Below, one piece after another: positions 59,901 to 64,000 of a stretch of 64,000 bases of DNA. Source of the DNA: Nyssa sinensis (lineage: Eukaryota; Streptophyta; Magnoliopsida; Cornales; Nyssaceae); NCBI GenBank assembly GCA_008638375.1, contig CM018038.1:35887597-35951596 (forward strand), read 5' to 3'. The translations under genes and the position numbers were made by a program. The notes below the pieces were generated by a model. The model was not told the origin of the DNA. It did no database searches and was given only the letters and a program-made list of their open reading frames with translations. The stretch's first letter is position 1. Each line of letters begins with the position of its first letter.

Positions 59901-62259
59901 TAAGGTACTTGAAGGGCGCTCTTGGCAAGGTTTTAGTTCTAAAACCTTCTAACAATCTAGATGTAATTGGGTTTTCAAATGTCAATTGACTAGGTGATCA
60001 TTTAGACAGAAGATTTGTATCAGTTTTTTGTACTTTGTGGGTAGAAACCTTGTCACATGGAAGAGTAAGAAACAAAATGTGCTTGCTATATCTAGTGCAG
60101 AGGCCGAGTACATAACTATGGCCCACGCAACTTGTGAAATGTTGTGGGTGAAATCACTCCTGCAAGAGATGGGTTTCTAGTAAGAAGCCCATGACGATGA
60201 ATTGTGATAATCAAGTTGTCATGTACATGCCAAAAATCTCGTATTTCATGATAGAACCAAGCACATTGAAGTTGATTGTCATTTTGTTCGAGATATGGTG
60301 ATGAGGAAACAAATTGTTATTTCATTTGTTAGATCACGTGATCAGTTGGGGGATATCTTTACTAAGGATGTGAGTAGGGAACTTGTTTTATCTTTGTAAC
60401 AAGTTAGGCATGATAGATATCTATGCCCCAGCTTGAGGGAAAGTGTTAAGAGTTGTGTGTAGGGGCTGTTTTGTAACTTTCCTTTTATTAATATATAAAG
60501 TAGCTGTCTCACTATTATTAAAGATGTGATAGAAATAGAATAACTGGTTATATCATATATTTGCCTCTCATTAGATAATAAAAAAAAATCCCAGCATTTA
60601 GTGTCATAAGTCCCTGTAAATCATTATCACGACGCCACATAAAGAATTTTGCAAAACTAAGTTGTCATTGAGAGAAGGTATTTAGTATACTAAGACAGGA
60701 GGTGTGCATCATGGTACTGCAACTTTCAGTCATACAAGTGAAGGAAAAGAAGAAGCAGTTTATAGTTCCGATGCCAAGTGCACAATTTGAGTTCAAGCCA
60801 ATGCACAGTGAGCAGTTATAAAATCAAATTAGTCATTGGTATTTGGAAATCTTGTCCAAAGACCTACAAACTTGTATTTTGATAGCAAAGCAGCCATCAG
60901 TATAGCATGTATTTAGTTCAACAACAAAACTAAAGCATTGTAACAGATAATTGTTTCAACACATTATAAAACAGATGGATAATTATATCTTACGCAAAGA
61001 ACAGAGAACACTTGACACTTGACAGCTAAGGAAACTTGTTGCGAGCATTTCCATAATACAAGGAAGGTGCACATGTTTGACATCTAAGAACCAGCTTGAG
61101 GAGGGCGTTTTCAGGTAAGTGCATTTATCATTTTCTTATACTAAAGGTTTATTCTGTATTATTGTCCACTAGGCACTTTAATATTTCTGATTTTGATACA
61201 ACATTTTTATTAGAAGATAAAATAAAAAAAAAAAAAGTTCCCTTTAGTTATTCTTCTTTTTCTACCTCCTTTTATCTTCCTCGTCATTCCGCTTGACTCT
61301 CTGATGCGCCCTATAGCTGTAGTCTCTCATGTCACCATACATATTAATCACAAACAATTAGAGACCTCTCCAATGCAAGCCCATTGAAAGATGGGTTTTA
61401 CTGTAACTGATGTATTTTTGTACACAGGAGAAATTCTGCAGTTCATCCCCGCCCAAAAAAGAAAAAATATAAGTAAATGACCTTAGATCGTTCTCTCTCT
61501 CTCTTTCCCCCTCCCTCTCTCTCTCTGGGTAAGTAAACTTAGATCTGATGCGGGGGGACTGATCAGATAATGGATAAGATAAAAATATTTTAGCGGAATA
61601 ACACCCTTTCCTTGGCCAATTTTCACTGTAACTTTCCAATAGATGATGACACATAATTGGGGTCCTGATAAGCCATTTTGAAACCAAGAATACAAAATCA
61701 TATCTAGAATCACAGATAGTCCAGAACAAGATGACATGCATCCATGCAAAAAAGGATTTTCATTACTTACTGCTTTCATACATTGAAATTCCAGTGTTTG
61801 GGTCAACAAGGAAAGGAAACCTGCATGAGAACTTCTATTAGTATGCCCTTCACGTTTTGTGGGAAAAAAAGAAGAAAGAAAGAAAGAAAATGGTTTGTTG
61901 AATTTATTTACCGCCGATAATGCAATTATGAGAAATGATATCATTGAAGCTAAACAAAATGTAAATGGGGGTCAATAGTATTCTATGATGTTTACTTATA
62001 TTTAACATAGAATTCTCATGGATCATCACCACTAGAATCATTGGCCCCAAATATTAATTTATACCACATAGATCTGTGAGTTCTAAAGTAATGCATGTCA
62101 AACCAATGCCTCAATAACTTATCAGATATCAAAGGAAAGAAAAATATAGATTTAGGAAGAGAAACTTCATAGAAAAAGAAGGAATACATACTGCTCTTTG
62201 CCCCCAAATCTTCTGACCATTTCTCTGTGTCGTACAGAACCTTTAGGACAAGGATATAT
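35835..62259 (-). CDS. Tandem GST-N / thioredoxin-fold protein, plastid type (partial, 6 exons)
   Basis: Exons in coding order: 62192-62259, 61771-61820, 54745-54814, 52460-52583, 37466-37582, 35835-35933. Junctions are AG/GT and phases agree, giving 175 codons plus TAG. The protein carries two copies of the GST N-terminal (thioredoxin-fold) pattern. The first holds [14 protein letters not shown] and [20 protein letters not shown], followed by [10 protein letters not shown]. The second holds [20 protein letters not shown] and [10 protein letters not shown], followed by [12 protein letters not shown]. Between them are [20 protein letters not shown] and [12 protein letters not shown]. It resembles the plant thioredoxin-family proteins of the At4g10000/At5g03880 kind (recalled, not searched), thought to be plastid proteins; function is poorly known. 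The second repeat lacks the CxxC cysteines. Upstream exons with the transit peptide and CPFC-type motif are not in the window. The gene spans at least 26.4 kb, with a 14.9-kb intron. Confidence 0.9.
35934..37465 (-). other. Intron of the GST-N family gene (1.5 kb)
   Basis: AT-rich, with an ATT/GTT/GTG trinucleotide-rich stretch at about 37171-37220. No transposon signature was recognised. Confidence 0.6.
37466..37582 (-). CDS. GST-N family gene exon
   Basis: A 117-nt exon, 39 codons, phase 0 at both ends. Acceptor CTTCTCAG, donor GTTAGC. Reads [19 protein letters not shown] then [20 protein letters not shown], helix 1 and strand 2 of the second GST-N repeat. Confidence 0.92.
38051..38354 (-). 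mobile_element. TRIM/SMART element, copy 3 (304 bp)
   Basis: LTRs at 38051-38118 and 38281-38354. The primer site in reverse (GGCTCTGATATCA) abuts the second, and a purine tract (GTGAGGGGAAG on the - strand) abuts the first. Flanks GATTG / GATAG match at 4 of 5. It lies in the 14.9-kb intron in the gene's own orientation. Confidence 0.87.
38882..39420. mobile_element. hAT-like MITE (539 bp)
   Basis: Inverted ends share CCTAAGAAG (left GTGCCACCTAAGAAGTACGG, right in reverse TGGCCCCCTAAGAAGCATGG). Flanks CAAATTTG / CAAACTTG (38874-38881, 39421-39428) form an 8-bp duplication with one change. Subterminal GGACACG-type motifs repeat near both ends. A (TA)n run lies inside. No transposase. Confidence 0.8.
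39560..39708 (+). repeat. 5' LTR of copia D
   Basis: 149 bp from TGTGAGAG to TTACA directly before the primer site, containing a TATATATA stretch near 39630. Confidence 0.75.
39927..41240 (+). pseudogene. copia D gag C-terminus, protease and integrase start
   Basis: Reads [20 protein letters not shown] then [10 protein letters not shown] (gag C-terminus), an intact CCHC knuckle [14 protein letters not shown] at about 40193-40234 in another frame, and the protease active site [12 protein letters not shown] with AANGS (within 40367-40897). Pre-integrase follows ([13 protein letters not shown], 40955 on) and a weak integrase core ([12 protein letters not shown]). Several stops and frame changes. 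Confidence 0.8.
41241..43110 (+). pseudogene. copia D integrase C-terminus and reverse transcriptase
   Basis: Blocks [42 protein letters not shown] (41263-41652) and, in [19 protein letters not shown] (42110 on), [11 protein letters not shown] near 42680, [14 protein letters not shown] near 42750 and [19 protein letters not shown] (42893-43153). Stops and frameshifts break the frame. RNase H is absent. Confidence 0.8.
43718..43842. mobile_element. Small MITE (125 bp) inside the LINE
   Basis: Ends AGTCTAGTGAGACGGTA and, in reverse, AGTCCAGTGGGACGGTA are inverted repeats of 17 bp with two mismatches. No clear target duplication. The sequence interrupts the LINE frame. Confidence 0.65.
44097..45104. 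mobile_element. hAT-like non-autonomous element (about 1.0 kb) inside the LINE
   Basis: Inverted ends TGGCGGAT(T/C)CAAG lie at both sides. Flanking CTCCAAAT (44089-44096) and CTCCAAAG (45105-45112) match at 7 of 8, and joining the flanks restores the LINE sequence. Interior is AT-rich with poly-C (44133-44145) and (TC)n runs. No ORF of note. Confidence 0.75.
47383..47563 (+). repeat. 5' LTR of copia E
   Basis: TGTTACAGAATATAC to TTGGTTTCA; a TATAAATAC box lies at about 47500. Confidence 0.93.
47564..47575 (+). other. Primer-binding site (tRNA-iMet) of copia E
   Basis: TGGTATCAGAGT starts immediately after the LTR. Confidence 0.9.
48029..48808 (+). pseudogene. copia E gag
   Basis: Starts at ATG 48029 ([10 protein letters not shown]). 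It includes the gag N-terminal motif [20 protein letters not shown] and a UBN2-like middle, and ends in an intact zinc knuckle [14 protein letters not shown] at about 48760-48801. In-frame stops occur at about 48398 and 48572. Otherwise the frame is well kept, which fits a recent insertion. Confidence 0.85.
48790..49661 (+). pseudogene. copia E integrase
   Basis: Begins inside the core with [20 protein letters not shown] (48799 on), then [10 protein letters not shown] and [14 protein letters not shown] +1 shift at about 49070 passes into [36 protein letters not shown] and [16 protein letters not shown]. The HHCC zinc region and pre-integrase are missing through the deletion. Confidence 0.87.
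49853..50860 (+). pseudogene. copia E reverse transcriptase, long open frame
   Basis: An uninterrupted frame holds the whole copia [72 protein letters not shown], the catalytic YVDDIVIT, and the thumb/connection [20 protein letters not shown]. The open frame starts further upstream in linker sequence. It closes at a frameshift at about 50850. Confidence 0.9.
50848..51328 (+). pseudogene. copia E RNase H
   Basis: FSDADWAG after the frameshift, then in a further frame [20 protein letters not shown] and [19 protein letters not shown], a stop at LWCDN, and [15 protein letters not shown], then [11 protein letters not shown]. Two frame changes and two stops. Confidence 0.85.
51335..51515 (+). repeat. 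3' LTR of copia E
   Basis: Differs from the 5' LTR at four positions (near its 3rd base, two in the CCTAG/CGTAA block, and one in GAATATA/GAATGTA). Confidence 0.93.
52460..52583 (-). CDS. GST-N family gene exon
   Basis: A 124-nt exon between ATCATGCAG and GTAAGATAA. It encodes [20 protein letters not shown] then [20 protein letters not shown] and P, the linker between the two thioredoxin-fold repeats. Confidence 0.92.
52584..53728 (-). other. Intron of the GST-N family gene, no element recognised
   Basis: AT-rich non-coding sequence between the exon at 52583 and the SINE. Confidence 0.5.
53729..53891 (-). mobile_element. Au-like SINE
   Basis: On the - strand it begins GGGGGCCATTGCTTGGTGTAA (box A-like), followed by GCGAGTTCGAATCTGAG (box B-like, about 53814-53824), AGCAGCCACTTTTTACAAG and CCCTGCGTAAGCAGGACC. 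The order and spacing match the plant Au SINE (CTTGGCGTAA, GGTTCGA, ACAGCCTCTTGCAGAA, GGCTGCGTAC). Box A is eroded. Such tRNA-derived elements are moved by LINE machinery. Confidence 0.72.
54745..54814 (-). CDS. GST-N family gene exon
   Basis: A 70-nt exon after CTCTTTTAG, encoding [20 protein letters not shown] then LE, donor GTATTG. It finishes the first GST-N repeat. Confidence 0.92.
55330..55480 (-). pseudogene. SIRE-like protease remnant
   Basis: Reads [20 protein letters not shown] then [14 protein letters not shown] in one frame, the DSG active-site motif of copia aspartic proteases. No closed polyprotein surrounds it. Confidence 0.75.
55700..57424 (-). pseudogene. SIRE-like gag, split by an insertion
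   Basis: The N-terminal part (56909-57424) reads [16 protein letters not shown], then [37 protein letters not shown] and [14 protein letters not shown], the UBN2 domain. After the insertion it resumes at FDELLGS (about 56370). A knuckle follows near 56110-56150, [14 protein letters not shown], with its first Cys replaced by Phe. A Lys/Asn-rich coiled-coil stretch (55758-55961) follows, typical of long SIRE-type gags. Confidence 0.8.
56381..56908. mobile_element. Insertion of about 530 bp splitting the SIRE-like gag
   Basis: Gag similarity breaks at about 56908 and resumes at about 56380. The segment is AT-rich in its middle, with GGAAC/GTTCC motifs near both ends (TTCCATGGAAAC, GTTCCGCGGAAC; TTCCGTAAG, GTTCCGACAG), suggesting a DNA element. 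No inverted ends or duplication could be fixed. Confidence 0.5.
57579..59680 (-). repeat. Long LTR of the SIRE-like copia
   Basis: The inner end TGTTGCCC (57579) is next to the primer site. The outer end lies before the + strand copia fragment that starts near 59690 and could not be fixed. GTCAACTGGT-type phrases recur at about 59000-59280. Without the MITE it is about 1.3 kb. Confidence 0.6.
57874..58626. mobile_element. hAT-like MITE, copy 2 (753 bp)
   Basis: CATGGTTTTAAAT at one end and ATTTAAATCCATG at the other. Flanks AGTAGCAC / GGTAGCAC (57866-57873, 58627-58634) match at 7 of 8. Its whole length matches copy 1 (23679-24443) in inverted orientation, with the same GGCCGTTACG subterminal motifs. 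Confidence 0.85.
59690..60443 (+). pseudogene. Copia F 3' fragment: RT end and RNase H
   Basis: Starts around [13 protein letters not shown] and [20 protein letters not shown] (RT connection). RNase H follows from about 60030: [35 protein letters not shown], then [20 protein letters not shown] and [11 protein letters not shown]. Stops and a shift break it. The purine tract CTTGAGGGAAAG precedes an LTR. Nothing upstream of RT is present. Confidence 0.8.
60444..60555 (+). repeat. 3' LTR of copia F (outer end approximate)
   Basis: Begins TGTTAAGAGTTGTGTG right after the purine tract and contains a TATATAAAG box. Its end is tentatively set at TATATCA. Confidence 0.55.
60740..61115 (+). pseudogene. 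Copia RNase H fragment (separate element)
   Basis: Weak but ordered RNase H blocks: [38 protein letters not shown] and a purine tract CTTGAGGAGGG, all broken by stops. A remnant of another copia 3' end, older than copia F. Confidence 0.6.
61116..61770 (-). other. Intron sequence, no gene
   Basis: Contains a (CT)n-rich stretch at about 61494-61526. No domain was recognised. Open frames here cross into the exon at 61771 only by chance. Confidence 0.5.
61771..61820 (-). CDS. GST-N family gene exon
   Basis: A 50-nt exon after CTCATGCAG. Reads (Q)[16 protein letters not shown] plus one base, donor GTAAGT. It carries the cis-Pro/DPNTG core of the first GST-N repeat. Confidence 0.92.
61821..62191 (-). 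other. Intron of the GST-N family gene (371 bp)
   Basis: The shortest intron seen in this gene and the only one without a transposon signature apart from 35934-37465. Confidence 0.8.
62192..62259 (-). CDS. GST-N family gene exon (first visible)
   Basis: A 68-nt exon after TTATGTGCAG. Reads [20 protein letters not shown] then KEQ, phase 0 at the start, donor GTATGT. The exon upstream, expected to carry the PFC-type motif, is not visible up to 64000. Confidence 0.9.
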
Positions 62260-62521
62260 CTGCACATAAATCACATTTACACCAGTAAGTAAGGTGAATC
62301 TTTATGTACTAAATAATAATTATTCCTAAATTCAGTTCTGGAACAATCTAATTTTCTAACAAGTTGTCAAAACAGGCAGCTCGAAGTAAGAGTTGTTCAA
62401 ATACAAATAGTTCAGCTAAATGAGTTCCTCCATAGCATTTGAAAAATAAAAGATGATGTTTGCATGCGTCGGGGAACAATCCAACGAGATCATTGACGAA
62501 GGTGATCTTTGAGAGGATCAG
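62260..62521. other. Non-coding, upstream part of the GST-N gene intron
   Basis: No gene or element was recognised between the exon and the LINE-like sequence. Confidence 0.5.
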
Positions 62522-63400
62522 TTGCAGATAATTGAAAAAGGAGTGGGGGTGGTCAGAAGGCTGTGGGTGAGCAGATTGGAACTCGAATGGCTATACGTAG
62601 CCTTGGAAGAGGGTTTGAAGGAGAAGCAGCAGCTGATCTACCCAAGCGGGTTACATGGGAAGTGGCAAAGCTTGTGGCTATGGTGGGGGTACATGAATGT
62701 GGAGATAGTGTCCGGGGAGGTAAGGCATTGTCTTTATTTGTTGGGGCTGTACAAAGGTTTTTTTTTTTTTGGGGGGGGGGGGGAGGGGGTGGCTTCCAGT
62801 GGCAAAGACTCTATGAAGCTGGAGGTCCCAAACACCAAGTTAAGCAAGGTGGGAGTTCATACAGGGAGGTTGCACAGATCAGGGGTATGGTTGAGTGCAC
62901 CATTGACACTGTACTCTGGCCTTCGAGTTGCGTGGGAGGATGTGTCAGTTCTACCTCATGTGGGGCAATTACAATTCTTAAATTGATGTTTCGTTTGTTG
63001 CCTTCTCCATTGCCAGAAAGGGAGAGAGTTCAGATATAGGTGGATCGCCCTTGGGGAGTCTCCATAGGGGTGAGGGTGCTGGATATGCACGGAAGTCTGT
63101 TTATGTTTGAGTTTCCATCCAAAGTCGAGGCCATGAGAATCCTAAGTAACAAAGATTGGATCCTAGACCGGTGTAGATATCTCTGGTCCCCCTGGTCTAC
63201 AAGTGGCTGCTACCATCAATTGGGGGAACCAAAGGAGTTTTGGGTTCAATTAATGGACTTCCAGCCTTTTTTTGGTGCCCAGAGATGTTTAAGGCCATGG
63301 GAGATAGGTGCAGTGGTTACATGCGATCAGACAAACTAAGCTAGGGAGGAGTCATCTCATCTCAGATCGGCTCGGATCTTGATTTGACGTTCAATTGACT
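62522..63400 (+). pseudogene. LINE ORF1 / DUF4283 gag-like protein, decayed
   Basis: The clearest block (63040-63339) reads GSLFMFEFPSKVEAMRILSN, KDWILDRCRYLWSPW, then KEFWVQLMDFQPFFG, the DUF4283 pattern (F-F-P/S...A..IL...W.LD......W......WV.L..).  A stop at about 63038 splits it from the upstream frames (62522-63039), and a frameshift follows FFGAQ. A poly-T/poly-G tract (62758-62789) interrupts the N-terminal frame. Confidence 0.7.
62758..62789 (+). repeat. Poly-T/poly-G homopolymer tract
   Basis: About 13 T followed by about 13 G, A, then 5 G, very like the tract at 20668-20700. Its length may be inaccurate. Confidence 0.85.
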
Positions 63401-64000
63401 ATGTGCCAATGATGATGAAGATTAGGTTAGGGTCATCGAAGTTCGAGGTATAGGTGTGGATTGTAGTGGGACCTCAATTTCCATTGGAAAAGCAAAATGG
63501 TAGAGGTTTCAGAGTTGAAGTCATCGCAAATGATAGGAGGTTGGGGGTGATTTTGCAACACATGGCGCGTGAAGGAGAAATCTGGTGTGGTGTTATGTGG
63601 CACTCGCACAATGTATGCCTTGTCCAATACTGACAAGTTTTTGAATGTTAGGATTGAGAGTTAAATGTATTGTGTTGTCATATTCCGTGTGACAAAACTT
63701 ATGTTGTACAAGTCATACTCAAGTCTTGCAATGAACGATGTGTTAAAGATCAAGAGAAGGCCCGATCATGTTAGGTTTGGTATGGTGAGAGTGACTTAGA
63801 AGCCATACAACTAGGTTGGATGCACATATACACTTTAAAATGTTTTCAAAATGTTTTTGAAGTGTTTTTCCAACTAACCTTTGATTTGGCTTTTTAATTT
63901 GCAAAGCATAAAACTTGTTTTTAAATTCAAAAATTGCAAAACAGTCAAGGTTGGTTCAAACCAAGTTCAAACAGTGAGCTTAGTTTGATACATGTGGGAC
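63401..64000. repeat. Repeat tract, partly shared (inverted) with 30.8-31.3 kb
   Basis: From about 63660 the reverse complement matches the 30.8-31.3 kb part of the long LTR-like tract (ATATTCCGTGTGACAAAA; GATGCACATATACAC; CCAACTAACC). It runs off the window. No gene was recognised at 63401-63660. Confidence 0.5.

Noticed and set aside
61358..61944. Overlapping frames of 127 and 153 codons on the - strand
   Set aside because: They run through a (CT)n repeat, a splice donor and an exon in wrong frames; no family pattern.
62016..62267. An 83-codon open frame on the - strand
   Set aside because: It overlaps the GST-N exon 62192-62259 in a different frame; the exon's correct frame is supported by phase and by YPCPKG.
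1..64000. CRISPR array, bacterial operon, or phage
   Set aside because: No regularly spaced identical repeats or prokaryotic gene layout; the direct repeats found are LTRs, local duplications or microsatellites.

Overview
The window is a piece of a plant (angiosperm) nuclear genome. Two interrupted host genes with small exons, GT-AG introns and plant-type proteins sit in a matrix of nested Ty1/copia, Ty3/gypsy-like, LINE, TRIM, hAT-like and SINE sequence. Nothing bacterial, organellar or viral was found. I cannot name the species.

Host genes. On the + strand, six exons between 13658 and 32046 encode the C-terminal half of the queuine tRNA-ribosyltransferase accessory subunit (QTRT2), including its zinc-binding motif and stop codon. 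On the - strand, six exons between 62259 and 35835 encode most of a plastid-type protein with two GST-N/thioredoxin-fold repeats. The genes are tail to tail, with stop codons 3.8 kb apart. Upstream exons of both were not found and probably lie outside the window. Coding exons total about 1.1 kb. Nearly everything else is intron, mostly built from transposable elements.

Layout. 1-1.7 kb: simple repeat and a decayed LINE ORF1 (DUF4283 type, -). 1.9-11.8 kb: two related copia elements, tail to tail and inverted; the first carries a 283-bp TRIM. 13.7-20.6 kb: QTRT2 exon, a large intron with a 5' copia fragment carrying three local tandem duplications, then the next exon. 21.4-31.7 kb: a 10.4-kb QTRT2 intron with two large solo-LTR-like units, a hAT-like MITE nested in the first, a 0.4-kb element with a 10-bp duplication, and a long LTR-like tract hosting a second TRIM. 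32-35.8 kb: space between the genes, holding a 1.7-kb hAT-like element with its own promoter-like leader. 37.6-52.5 kb: a 14.9-kb intron of the - strand gene with the third TRIM, a hAT-like MITE, a truncated copia, a LINE fragment with two nested insertions, and a gypsy-like solo LTR interrupted by the youngest copia (LTRs differ at 4 of 181 positions). 52.6-54.7 kb: intron with a SINE. 54.8-61.8 kb: intron with a truncated SIRE-like copia carrying the second copy of the MITE, plus two copia 3' fragments. 62.5-64 kb: another DUF4283 LINE ORF1 and a repeat shared with 30.8-31.3 kb.

The two genes do not form a pathway together. The window mainly records how genes with very small exons persist inside a thick layer of retrotransposons. 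The most useful observations are the TRIM/SMART family with a natural empty site, the inverted copia pair, the deletion derivatives (one gag-less, one protease-less), and the target-site duplications that order the insertions. I found no convincing unknown molecular system.
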